Assembly (NCBI RefSeq): GCF_025263265.1
Contig: NZ_CP079869.1
Coordinates: 1,674,001-1,738,000 of the forward strand
Length of the DNA stretch: 64,000 nucleotides
Source of the DNA: Mycobacterium sp. SMC-4
GTDB lineage: Bacteria > Actinomycetota > Actinomycetes > Mycobacteriales > Mycobacteriaceae
Direction: 5' to 3'
This document shows positions 40,031 to 48,826 of the stretch, one piece after another (positions within the stretch are counted from its first letter, which is position 1; every line of letters starts with the position of its first letter). The position numbers were made by a program, and so were the translations under genes. Under the pieces are notes generated by a model. That model ran no database searches. It was not told the DNA's origin and worked only from the letters and a program-made list of their open reading frames with translations.

Positions 40031-41155
40031 ATGCCCCTGGAGCTGGCCGCGTTCGTTCGGACGACTCTGCCGCTCGACCTGAGCCGAGTCGACGCCCTCG
40101 ATCAGGGTCGTTACCACTCCATCTGGCTGCCCGATCACCTCGTGAGCTTCTGGCCCGATTCGATCTGGACATCCGAGTTCACCGATCTCGCGGAGATCTC
40201 GCCGTCTCCACACCGCTACCTGGACGCCGTGGCCCTCGCCGGTGCCGTGGCGGCTCGCACGGAACGCACTCGGCTCGCGACGAGCGTCCTGGACACCGTC
40301 CGGCGCCATCCCGTGATGCTCGCCCAATCGGCGCTGACCCTCAGCCATCTCTCCGACGGCCGGTTCATCCTGGGACTGGGCGCCGGCGAGCGCGAAAACC
40401 TGGCTCCGTACGGCTTCGAGCACCGCGACGCGGTGAGCCGGTTCGCCGAGGCGCTGCAGCTGATCCGGCTGCTCTGGGACGCCGACGGACCGATCGACTT
40501 CGCAGGCCGGTTCTTCACACTGGAGCACGCCCGGCTGGACACCGAGCCGCACCGCAGCGGCGCGCCACCGATCTGGATCGGCGCCAACGGTCCCCGCATG
40601 CTGCAACTGGTCGGCGAACTCGGCGACGGCTGGTGGCCGAGCGGCAGTGCCGGGCCCGAGACCTACGCGCACCAACTGGCGTGCATCCACGAGGCGGCCG
40701 AGCGGGCCGGACGCGATCCGCACGCGATCACTCCCGCCAAGATGGTGGTCTGCCTGGTCGGCGAACCCGACGAGCTCGACGAGATCCTGCGCCGCCCACT
40801 GGTGAAGTCGCTGGTCCTGCAGTTGACGGCCGATGCGCTGGCCGCGGCCGGTCACCGCCACCCGATGGGGGAGCGCTGGCGTGGCATCCAGGACATCGAC
40901 CCGCGCGTGCTCAGCCGCGACCGACTGCTCCGGCTCTTTGAACAGGTCGACCCGGCCGCCATCCTGTCCGTCGTGCCGCACGGCACGCCCCAGCAGGTCG
41001 CCGAGCAGATCACCGCGTTCGGCGATGCGGGCGCGCGGATCGTGTCGGTGCTCGATTACAGCGCCATGGCCGGACAGGCCTTCGCCGCTGACTCGGCGCG
41101 CAAAGTTCGTGAGGTCGAGGACGCACTGCTGCAGCACACAGGGAGCACGCCATGA
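40031..41155 (+). CDS. LLM-class F420-dependent oxidoreductase
   Basis: 374 residues from ATG 40031 (TTG at 40022 is the alternative; neither has a strong ribosome-binding site). The sequence shows IWLPDHLVSFWP, RTRLATSVLDTVRRHPVMLAQSALTLSHLSDGRFILGLGAGERENLAPYGF and GAPPIWIGANGPRMLQLVGELGDGWWP, the classical F420-type LLM motifs. It probably reduces or oxidises a pathway intermediate. The stop overlaps the sulfotransferase start (ATGA). Confidence 0.85.
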   Translation: MPLELAAFVRTTLPLDLSRVDALDQGRYHSIWLPDHLVSFWPDSIWTSEFTDLAEISPSPHRYLDAVALAGAVAARTERTRLATSVLDTVRRHPVMLAQSALTLSHLSDGRFILGLGAGERENLAPYGFEHRDAVSRFAEALQLIRLLWDADGPIDFAGRFFTLEHARLDTEPHRSGAPPIWIGANGPRMLQLVGELGDGWWPSGSAGPETYAHQLACIHEAAERAGRDPHAITPAKMVVCLVGEPDELDEILRRPLVKSLVLQLTADALAAAGHRHPMGERWRGIQDIDPRVLSRDRLLRLFEQVDPAAILSVVPHGTPQQVAEQITAFGDAGARIVSVLDYSAMAGQAFAADSARKVREVEDALLQHTGSTP

Positions 41156-42303
41156 CACTTCTGGACGCCGACGTCCTCATCGCCGACGCGCGGGAAGCGT
41201 CCGGCCTCAACGACTTCGGTGACGACACCCTGCCCGGGCGGGTAGCGCAGGTCGTCGACCGCATCAACGCCGCCGGACTCGACGATGCCGGTGTGCGGGC
41301 CGCCGCGGACACCATCAGTGGACTGCTGACGAGCCGGTTGCACGTCATGGCCGACCATGCGAACCTGCCGCTCGCCGACGAACGAATCACCGCCCCACTC
41401 TTCGCCACCGGTGAGCCGCGGTCGGGCACGACGCTGCTGCACGCCCTGCTCGCCGAGGACCAGCAGTCCCGCGCACTGCGGTTCTGGGAGGTCATGTATC
41501 CCTCGCCACCGCCCGGCCCGGCCGTCGGCGACGATCCACGCCGAGCGCAGGCCGACACCGACTGGCGAGAGATCCTCGATCGCATCCCACCCTGGATCGT
41601 CAGCCATCCCTACAACGACCTGCTCGGTGCCGGGCTACCCGAATGCGAGCGCACGTGGGCATACGACTTTCGTGCGACGAACCCGAGCGCGTGGTGGCGC
41701 GTTCCCATGACGATCGCCAATTTCGGCCAGGACCATCACGCGCAATACGCTCTGCACCGCATGATGCTGCAGCACATCCAGTACACCCGCACACCGAAAC
41801 GGTGGGTACTGAAAGGTTTTCACGGCCGACGGTTGCGGGCGCTGTTCGACACCTACCCGGATGCTCACATCGTCTGGGTGCACCGTGACCCCGTGCAGGT
41901 GCTCGCCTCGCAGATCGTGGCCTTCGGCCAGATCAACGAGAGCCTCGCCGGGACGCTGGACTGGACTCAGTACGCCACGGACACGATCGAGGGCTCGCGA
42001 GCCAACTTCCACGCCTACCTCACCGACCCCCTGGTGGGCGACTCGCGCATCCACCACGTCCGCTACCGTGACTTCGTCACCGACCCGATCGCCACGATCG
42101 GCGGCTTCTACGACTTCGCCGGGCTCCCATTCCCGGCCGACGCCGAGAAGGCGATGCGTGACTATCTCGCTACCAACCGCGGCGACCGGTACGGCAAATT
42201 CACCTACTCCACCGATATGCTGCCGGTTCCGGTGCAGCAGCTGCATGATGAATTCGCCGACTATCGCGCGAGATTCGGCCTCGACATCGAGACGAGGCGC
42301 TGA
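41152..42303 (+). CDS. Sulfotransferase family protein
   Basis: 383 residues. The PAPS 5'-phosphosulfate loop is FATGEPRSGTTLLHALLAED (about residues 84-100), and the 3'-phosphate-binding segment is VWVHRDPVQVLAS (about 240). RWVLKGFHG and YRDFVTDPIATIGGFYDFAG are typical of the mycobacterial sulfotransferase family. Such genes often sit in lipid or steroid-type clusters next to DUF1214 and LLM genes, as here. It overlaps its neighbours on both sides by 1-4 nt, so it belongs to one operon. Confidence 0.85.
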   Translation: MTLLDADVLIADAREASGLNDFGDDTLPGRVAQVVDRINAAGLDDAGVRAAADTISGLLTSRLHVMADHANLPLADERITAPLFATGEPRSGTTLLHALLAEDQQSRALRFWEVMYPSPPPGPAVGDDPRRAQADTDWREILDRIPPWIVSHPYNDLLGAGLPECERTWAYDFRATNPSAWWRVPMTIANFGQDHHAQYALHRMMLQHIQYTRTPKRWVLKGFHGRRLRALFDTYPDAHIVWVHRDPVQVLASQIVAFGQINESLAGTLDWTQYATDTIEGSRANFHAYLTDPLVGDSRIHHVRYRDFVTDPIATIGGFYDFAGLPFPADAEKAMRDYLATNRGDRYGKFTYSTDMLPVPVQQLHDEFADYRARFGLDIETRR

Positions 42304-43547
42304 TGGCCTTCGGTGACACCCCGCACGACGACGCGCTGCGCGCGGCCTGGCACGAGTTCTGTGACCGACTCAAGGCGGCCGGAGATCTCGCCTTCAAGGA
42401 CACCTCACCGGCGACTGCGCTGCAACGTGCCGACGCCTTCCGCTACCTGACGCAAAACCTCGGGCAGGCCTACGATCTCGCACTGGAGACCAAGGACACC
42501 CGCTACCCGCTGATCCACCCGTTCTGTGGCCCGACCCGCAAGCTCGGCGGCGACAACGCCGATTTCGTCTATCTCCAGGCGTGGATCGACGGCAGCTCGA
42601 CATACCAAATCCGGGGCGACCGCGGCACGGCGCGATTCATCAACTTCACTGTTCAAGGGGCGCGCCCCGAAAGCGATGTGTACTACGGGGCCGACCATCC
42701 GAACCTGCACGAGCCGTTCGGGGATACCCCGGAGGCAAACATCACCGGCGAAGACCTGATCACCGAGCCGGACGGCAGCTTCGTCCTGTACATCGGCGGC
42801 GTTCGGCGGGAACCGAACTGGCTGCCGACCACAGCGGACTCGCGCAAGCTCTTCATGCGGCAGGGCTTCGATTCCTGGGCCGAGCGCTCAGCGCAGTTCA
42901 GCATCGAGCGCCTCGACATGCAAGAGCCGCGACCGGTGCCCACGCCGCAGGATCTGATCGCGTCGATGCGTTGGGCGGGCGACTTTCTCACCGGGACGAT
43001 GACAGACTGGCCCGACCGCGAACGACAGATCGGCTCATTGTTCGGCGAGCCTGAGCCCAACGTCTTTCCCGGTGCCCGGTTCGCCGGCCCGGCCGAGCAA
43101 CGCGATGCTCGGCGCGGCCGGCTGATCGTCACCATGCCGTGGCGTCTCGGGCCGGACGAGGCGTTGCTCTTCGAATTTGCTGACGACGGGGAGTTCTGGA
43201 TGCTGACCAATATGGGCGCCTTCTGGAACAGCATGGACTACCTGTACCGGCCGGTGAGCTACACACCGAGCAGGACAGCGATCGACGCCGACGGCCGCGT
43301 GCGAATGGTGATGGCTCACAAAGACCCCGGCGTGCACAACTGGATCGACACCCAGTGCTTCAGTGAGGGCTACCTGACGATGCGTGTCATCGGAAGTCGG
43401 CAGCTGCCCGAGGTCAGCACCAGGGTGGTTGCCGCGGCCGAGCTGGACACCGCGCTGCCGGACCACACCCGGCGCGTCACGCCCGACGAGCGTGCCGCGC
43501 AACTGCACACCCGCTTCGACGCCATCCGCCGCCGATACAGGATCTGA
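42303..43547 (+). CDS. DUF1214-type protein
   Basis: 414 residues, ATG overlapping the sulfotransferase stop (TGATG). It has the features of the DUF1214 family: SSTYQIRGDRGTARFINFTV, GSFVLYIGG, WLPTTADSRKLFMRQGFDSW and HNWIDTQCFSEGYLTMR. Its function is not established; the steady pairing with sulfotransferases in mycobacteria suggests a role in handling the same substrate. Confidence 0.8.
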   Translation: MAFGDTPHDDALRAAWHEFCDRLKAAGDLAFKDTSPATALQRADAFRYLTQNLGQAYDLALETKDTRYPLIHPFCGPTRKLGGDNADFVYLQAWIDGSSTYQIRGDRGTARFINFTVQGARPESDVYYGADHPNLHEPFGDTPEANITGEDLITEPDGSFVLYIGGVRREPNWLPTTADSRKLFMRQGFDSWAERSAQFSIERLDMQEPRPVPTPQDLIASMRWAGDFLTGTMTDWPDRERQIGSLFGEPEPNVFPGARFAGPAEQRDARRGRLIVTMPWRLGPDEALLFEFADDGEFWMLTNMGAFWNSMDYLYRPVSYTPSRTAIDADGRVRMVMAHKDPGVHNWIDTQCFSEGYLTMRVIGSRQLPEVSTRVVAAAELDTALPDHTRRVTPDERAAQLHTRFDAIRRRYRI

Positions 43548-43548
43548 C

Positions 43549-44055
43549 ATGGACCCGAAACTCGAGACGCTGGCCGCATCGGCCTTCGACAACGTCTACC
43601 ACGTAGGTCACCTCGTCCCCAATCTGCTCTCGGCCATGGAGACGCTTGCCGGCAGCATGCAGATCACGTGGGCGCCACCGTTTGAGATGCGTAGTGGCTT
43701 CACCCGTCCCGACGGATCCGCCGACGACCAAGGCGTGCGTATCGCGTTCTCTGCGTCCGGGCCGCCGTACCTGGAGTTGATCGAGGTCGTCGCTGCCGCG
43801 GACTCGATCTTCGCCGAACCCCAGCGCGGCGGTATGCACCACCTCGGCTACTACGCGCAGCGTTGGCGCGACGATGTCGCGCGGCTGCAAGACCAGGGTT
43901 GGGAGTTGGAGCGGACCGGCGCCGGTGTCGCGTTCCTTCGCGATCCGCACAGCGGGCTTCGGGTGGAGGTGGTGAGCTTCAGAGGGCGCGACTTTCTCAA
44001 CCAGGTGCTCAGCGGCGAGATGGCAGCCGCCCATCCGCTGACAGCGCGCACGTGA
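43549..44055 (+). CDS. VOC-family (glyoxalase-like) protein
   Basis: 168 residues, starting 1 nt after the DUF1214 gene. Beta-alpha-beta-beta-beta modules: NVYHVGHLVPNLLSAME, PPYLELIEVV, MHHLGYYAQRWRDDVARLQDQGWE and RVEVVSFRGRDF. Possible metal ligands are His in YHVGH, Glu in YLELIE and His in MHHLGY. It may be an isomerase, epimerase or dioxygenase-like step. The stop overlaps the esterase GTG. Confidence 0.8.
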   Translation: MDPKLETLAASAFDNVYHVGHLVPNLLSAMETLAGSMQITWAPPFEMRSGFTRPDGSADDQGVRIAFSASGPPYLELIEVVAAADSIFAEPQRGGMHHLGYYAQRWRDDVARLQDQGWELERTGAGVAFLRDPHSGLRVEVVSFRGRDFLNQVLSGEMAAAHPLTART

Positions 44056-45482
44056 CCGCAATCGCACGCACCTCGTCCGGAGCTCTGCGCGGTGACCCCG
44101 GTGGAGAAGTCACAGTGTTTCGCGGCGTGCCCTATGCGGCGCCGCCGACAGGCGAGCGGCGTTGGCGCCCAGCACAGCCCGTGATCGCCTGGGCAGGAGT
44201 GCGCGAGGCGATCGGGTTCGGGGCGATTGCCCCGCAGGACATCTCGCCCGAGCGGCTGGCCAAGCGCGGCCTGACGATGAGCGAAGACTGTCTGACCCTC
44301 AACATCTGGACGCCCGCGGTCGACGGCAACCGCCGGCCCGTGCTGGTTTTTCTGCACGGCGGCGGGCAGGCACAGGGACATGGATCTGCTGCGCTGTTCG
44401 ACGGTTCGCGGCTCGCCCGCCGAGGCGACATCGTGGTCGTGACGATCAACTTCCGGCTCGGGGTGCTGGGGTCGCTCTATGCGCCGGACTGGCACGGCCC
44501 CGACTCCACCAACCTCACTCTGCGCGACCAGACGTACGCGCTGCAATGGGTGCGCGAGGAGATCGTCGCGTTCGGCGGCGACCCGAACGCGATCACGGTG
44601 GCGGGGCAATCGTCCGGCGCGGTGGCGATATCGGCGATGCTGGCCGCAGGCTGCGACCTGTTCGACCGTGCCATCCTGCAGAGCGGCGGCTTGGAGCGTG
44701 TGCGCTCTACGGCGGCGGCCGCCGCCGTGGCCGCGCAACTTGGTGACGTGATACGCGGCGAGGAGCCGGGTGTCGAGGAGATCCTTGCCGCGCAACGGGG
44801 TATCGACACCGGGTTCGTTCCGCCGCAGGGGCCGTTCCATCCCTGCATAGACGGCAGCGTCATCGCCGAGCATCCGTTGGTGACCGCGCGGACGCGCGAT
44901 ATGCCGGCGGTCCCTGTCCTTGCCGGCACGACACGCGACGAGTGGCGGATCTTCGACTCGCCGCTGGACGAGAATGTCTTCACCGAGCAGTACGTGCGCG
45001 ACAGGGCCCAGGCACTCGCCGGGGGTGGTCACGACCCCGAGGCGGTGCTCGCGACGTATCGCACCGACCATCGGAGGCTTCGCGATGTCGCCAGCGCTAT
45101 GGTCACCGACTACCACTTCGCCGCGCCGACCGAGCAGTTCGTTCGGGCGCACGCCGAGAGCGGTAACCCGGTTTTTCGCTACGAATTGCAGTGGCCCTCT
45201 CCGCGTGCCGGATTCGGAGCATGTCACGATTCATGCCTGCCGCTGGTCTTCGGCAACCTCGACGCTGCACCGGCACTTGCTGGGGTCGACGAGGCGGCGC
45301 GCCACATGTCGGACTCGATTCAGGACCTGTGGCTGGAGTTCGTCCGCGGGGGCGAACCCTGGGAGCGTTATGACGGTCTCGGCGGGCCCACCATGCTGCT
45401 CGGCCTCGAGCGCGGAGTCGTCCGCGAGCACCGCGCAGAGCAACTCGCACTCTGGGAGGATCGCTATCCCGGCTACGGGTGA
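44052..45482 (+). CDS. Type B carboxylesterase
   Basis: 476 residues from the GTG overlapping the VOC stop (GTGA). FRGVPYAAPPTGERRW, EDCLTLNIWTP, LVFLHGGG (oxyanion loop) and TVAGQSSGAVAIS (GxSxG nucleophile) mark the carboxylesterase/lipase B family. The acid lies near GTTRDEWRIF and the His near FGACHDSCLPLVFGN. The length is typical. It probably removes an ester group in the local degradation pathway, being the last gene of the tight operon. Confidence 0.85.
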   Translation: MTAIARTSSGALRGDPGGEVTVFRGVPYAAPPTGERRWRPAQPVIAWAGVREAIGFGAIAPQDISPERLAKRGLTMSEDCLTLNIWTPAVDGNRRPVLVFLHGGGQAQGHGSAALFDGSRLARRGDIVVVTINFRLGVLGSLYAPDWHGPDSTNLTLRDQTYALQWVREEIVAFGGDPNAITVAGQSSGAVAISAMLAAGCDLFDRAILQSGGLERVRSTAAAAAVAAQLGDVIRGEEPGVEEILAAQRGIDTGFVPPQGPFHPCIDGSVIAEHPLVTARTRDMPAVPVLAGTTRDEWRIFDSPLDENVFTEQYVRDRAQALAGGGHDPEAVLATYRTDHRRLRDVASAMVTDYHFAAPTEQFVRAHAESGNPVFRYELQWPSPRAGFGACHDSCLPLVFGNLDAAPALAGVDEAARHMSDSIQDLWLEFVRGGEPWERYDGLGGPTMLLGLERGVVREHRAEQLALWEDRYPGYG

Positions 45483-45596
45483 GCCAGGCGCCCCACGCGC
45501 GCGCCATCCCTACGCGCAACCCGATGCGACAGGGCCCGGCACGTTCGTGGACAATGGTTCTCCGCAAACCCGACCCAGCAGCCCACGAGAGCGGTC

Positions 45597-45854
45597 ATGC
45601 CTGAGGACCAGAACACCGACGTTCCACCGAATCACCTTTCCATCGATCCGCGAAGCGAGTTCTACAGCGAAGAGGCGCTCAGCCGCGATGTGGGAATTCT
45701 CTTCAACGGCGTCGAGAAGACCAACGTGCACGAGTACGACGTGGCCGCAGGTTGGATTCGTGTCGAAGTCCCGACCGCCAAGGATCGCCGCGGAAATCCG
45801 ATGGTCATCAAGCTCAACGGCACGGTCGAACCCTTCTTCCGCCTGGAAAAATAG
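45597..45854 (+). CDS. DUF3297 family protein
   Basis: 85 residues. It contains PPNHLSIDPRSEFYSEEAL, DVGILFNGVEKTNVHEYDVAAGWIRV and KLNGTVEPFF, which match the conserved small DUF3297 family. Its function is unknown. It stands alone after a 114-nt gap and is convergent with the hydrolase at 45897. Confidence 0.85.
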   Translation: MPEDQNTDVPPNHLSIDPRSEFYSEEALSRDVGILFNGVEKTNVHEYDVAAGWIRVEVPTAKDRRGNPMVIKLNGTVEPFFRLEK

Positions 45855-45896
45855 CGCGACGAACGGCTGGTGCCGGGAGCAGTCGTGGGCAGCGGA

Positions 45897-47117
45897 TCAC
45901 GCGCTGAGCCACTGCCGGATCTTCGCGTAGATCTCGGGGTGGTTGAGCAGATCGAAATGGTGCAGGCCGGTCATCGTCAGGCCCGCGTCCTCGCTGAATG
46001 GAAGGCATCGCCGACGGCCACGCCCGGCCGCGCTCGACGGACGGACGAGGTGGTCGCCCAAGATAGCGCCCAGGGCGGCCGGTGCGGCAGAGGTCGCAAC
46101 GAAGTGGTGCGACGCAGTGGGCAGGAAGGGCACCTCCGAACACCGGTCCCGAAGGAACTCGTCGGGGTCGGTCTCCCGCCAGTCGTCGTCGAGCAGAGCG
46201 CCGAACCGCAGATCCTTGATCCCGTCACTGCGCAGATTGAGCAGTTCGGCGATCGCGCGGGTTTCGCCGAGCTTGGCCATGACCCAGGCGGCGGCGTTGA
46301 CGCTCTTCTCCAGATCCGCGCCCAGGTGCGGAGACCCCAGGCAGATGATGTGGCGGGTGCTCCTGGCCCAGCGGCGGTTGCGCTCGTGGCCGTAATGGCA
46401 GGCGCTGCGCGCCACCAGACCGCCCATGGAGTGGCCGATCACCGCGATGCGGCGCACCGGCACCGGCCAGATCTCCACGAGTCTGGTCAGCGTCTCGTCG
46501 AGGTCTCGGCCGTTGGTCGAGATGTGCAGCCCGGTGTTGTAGCGGATGTCGACCGGGGTGACTCCGAGGTCCTCGGCGAGCCGCTCGCCGTAGTGACGGT
46601 GGTCGGTCTCACCAGTGGGCCGAGGTGGTCGCCGCCAGGACGATTCCGTCTGGCACAGCCCGTGCACAAACACGGCCAGCGCTTCGGTCGGCCGCGGATA
46701 GGCGGTGGTGATCGCGTCGGCGGTCAGCGCGACCGGGCGACCGTCGACTCGTAGCGACATCGGCGCGGCCAGCGCGGACCCGCGCTCGGCGAGTTCGTCG
46801 CCATAGATCCCGTTGAGTGCGGCGATGGCCTCGGCGACGCCCGGACGTTCGTCCAGCGCGGGGTCGTCGTCGAAGGCCAGCCCGGACGCGGCCCAGGTGG
46901 TCAACGTCGGTGGAAGGTGCTGACCGGCGGCCCCGAGGGTGTCATACACCGCGCCGGCGATCGCGTCGTGGACGAGCTCGACGGGTCGGGCGGCGGGCCC
47001 GATGGAGGTGAAGGCGCGGCCCGCGATACCGCGGTGCATGCCACGGACCAGCGTGGTGAGGACGGTCAGGCCCTCTGCGGCGACCTCTCCGAGGGCCTGC
47101 ATATCGGTCCTGCGCAT
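45897..47117 (-). CDS. Lipase/PGAP1-like alpha/beta hydrolase
   Basis: 406 residues from the ATG at 47117 (the frame is open to 47210, but the internal start gives a normal N-terminus, MRRTDMQALGEVAAEG). The N-terminal 150 residues are helical. The hydrolase part has LAVFVHGLCQTESSW (oxyanion), IAVIGHSMGGLVARSACHYG (Ser in GHSMGG), LGSPHLGADLEKSVN and a final LHHFDLLNHPEIYA, probably with the catalytic His. It resembles PGAP1/lipase-like esterases. A LexA-like palindrome lies just upstream. Confidence 0.8.
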   Translation of the reverse strand: MRRTDMQALGEVAAEGLTVLTTLVRGMHRGIAGRAFTSIGPAARPVELVHDAIAGAVYDTLGAAGQHLPPTLTTWAASGLAFDDDPALDERPGVAEAIAALNGIYGDELAERGSALAAPMSLRVDGRPVALTADAITTAYPRPTEALAVFVHGLCQTESSWRRPPRPTGETDHRHYGERLAEDLGVTPVDIRYNTGLHISTNGRDLDETLTRLVEIWPVPVRRIAVIGHSMGGLVARSACHYGHERNRRWARSTRHIICLGSPHLGADLEKSVNAAAWVMAKLGETRAIAELLNLRSDGIKDLRFGALLDDDWRETDPDEFLRDRCSEVPFLPTASHHFVATSAAPAALGAILGDHLVRPSSAAGRGRRRCLPFSEDAGLTMTGLHHFDLLNHPEIYAKIRQWLSA

Positions 47118-47138
47118 GCCTCCACCCCGAGTTTGAGT

Positions 47139-47150
47139 GAACAGATGTTC
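47139..47150 (-). promoter_or_regulatory. Possible LexA (SOS) half-consensus box
   Basis: GAACAGATGTTC is a perfect GAAC-N4-GTTC palindrome, the core of the mycobacterial LexA box (TCGAAC-N4-GTTCGA), 22 nt upstream of the hydrolase ATG. The outer bases do not match the consensus. Confidence 0.3.
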
Positions 47151-47222
47151 TCTCAGGGTAACCCGGATCGCCAGAACGGGCTGCGCGGCGGCCAGGACAC
47201 CCATCGCCACAGTCGTGGGCGG

Positions 47223-48727
47223 TCACGCCGCTCGCCCGTCTGGTGGTGCGGGTCCGCCGGGTTCTCCGGGGTTGTCGGCGGGGTGTGGTGCGGCCTCTGA
47301 GTCCGCAGTCGTGCTGTGGTCAGCGGGATCGGTTGCTGCAGTGCTGTTTTCGCGACAGGCTTCCGGCTCGTCGTCGGGGTGTCTCAGGAGTTGTTCGGGG
47401 CGGTGGTAGGTGTTGATTCGGGTTTGTCCGGTGTCGAGTTGTGGTGGTGGGATCCATTCGACCTCGCAGCGCGCGTTCATGCGGGTGGTCCAGCCGCCCC
47501 GGCCGACGCTGCGGTTGTCCGGGCCGCAGGCCAGGCCGAGTTCGTCGATGTTGGTGTTGGCGCCGTGGGCCCAGTCGGCGTTGACGTGATGGACCTGGCT
47601 CCCGTAGGCGCCGATGGTGCAGCCGGGTTTGGTGCATCCGCCCTCGCGGCCGATGAGCATGATCCGTTGGGCGGGGGAGGCGATGCGTTTGGCGCGGAAC
47701 AGCTCCAGCGCGGATCCGGTCGCGCGGTCGAACACCGCCAGGTAGTGGTGGGCATGGGAGGCCATCCGGATCACCTCGGCGATCGGCAGCCTGGTGCCGG
47801 CGCCGGTGGTGCCGATCCCGGCTCGCGATTGCAGGTCCTGCAGGGTGGTGCGCACGATGATCGAGACCGGTAGGCCGTTGAGTTGGCCGAGTTGGCCGCT
47901 CATCAGCGCGATGCGCCCGACGGCGATCAGTGCGTCGTGTTGGCGCTGGGCCAGGTTGCGGTGATCGTTGTCGATCTGGGCTTGGGTCGGTGTGCCCGAG
48001 GTGCACGGCTGCCGATCATCAGGGTTGCACATTCCGGGTGCGGCGTATTTGGCGAAGATCGCCTCCCACACCGCGCGTGCTTCCGGGGACAGGTGTCCGG
48101 TGATCGCGCTCATCGCGTCGTCGCGCTGGGCGCTCATCGACACCCCGCGTCGGCGGGCGCGTTCACCCTCGTCGGGTTCGGGCCCGTCCTGGTCGAGCAG
48201 GAACACAGTCAGATCAGCGGCATCTTTGAGTTCTTTGGGCCCGACCCCGACCGCGGTGCGCACCAGATCGACCTCGAACTGCTCGCGGGTGGCGGTGTCG
48301 ACGAAGCTCGGTAACCGGTCGACGGCTTTGCAGATCACCTCGACATGTTCGGCGTTGATCAACCCCTGGGCCTGGGCCACCGCGGTGGCCGCCAGGACCG
48401 GGGGCAGTGCCGGCCCGGTCACCGCGCGCCGGGGCGCCAACACCGCGGCTTGGGCCAGCCGTCGTCCGGCCTCGCCCCGCGAGATCCGCCACCGCACCGA
48501 GAGCACCTCTTTCCAGGACTTGGCGCCCATCTGCTGCGGGGTCGCCTCGACCTGCAACCGGGCCAGCACGCGGTGCCGCACCGCGGGCAGCCCGCAGCCC
48601 ACGGTCTCCAACTCATCGAGAACCTCGACGAGTTCGCCACGAGTCAACAGGTCCAGATCACAGCCGGCCAACCCGTCGAACGCGGCACGAACGCCGAAAC
48701 CGCCGCCTGCACACCCCCATCGGACAT
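47223..48727 (-). CDS. 13E12-type DUF222/HNH endonuclease protein, frameshifted near its 5' end
   Basis: About 500 residues. The DUF222 part includes LLTRGELVEVLDELETVGCGLPAVRHRVLARL and EVLSVRWRISRGEAGRRLAQAAVLAPRRA. The C-terminal HNH core has GGCTKPGCTIGAYGSQVHHVNADWAHGANTNIDELGLACGPDN. The expected beginning, MSDGGVQAAVSAFV, starts at ATG 48727 but is in another frame; inserting one G at about 48684-48688 (GTGCC to GTGGCC) would restore AFVAAFDGLAGCD. The main frame is open far upstream (in-frame ATG at 48803), but that lies ahead of the LexA-like box. Either a pseudogene or a shortened protein. Confidence 0.75.
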
Positions 48728-48730
48728 ACT

Positions 48731-48746
48731 CCGAACATACATTCGA
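48731..48746 (-). promoter_or_regulatory. LexA-like SOS box before the 13E12 gene
   Basis: On the minus strand the site reads TCGAATGTATGTTCGG, 14 of 16 positions of TCGAAC-N4-GTTCGA. It lies immediately upstream of the natural start at 48727. From memory, several REP13E12-family genes in M. tuberculosis are LexA-controlled. Confidence 0.6.
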
Positions 48747-48826
48747 CCCCCGACAAATCCACTGACTCAAACTTCCTGGCAGGGTCGCCGGACACCTCGC
48801 CATTTGGCAGGTGACCCTCACGGCTC

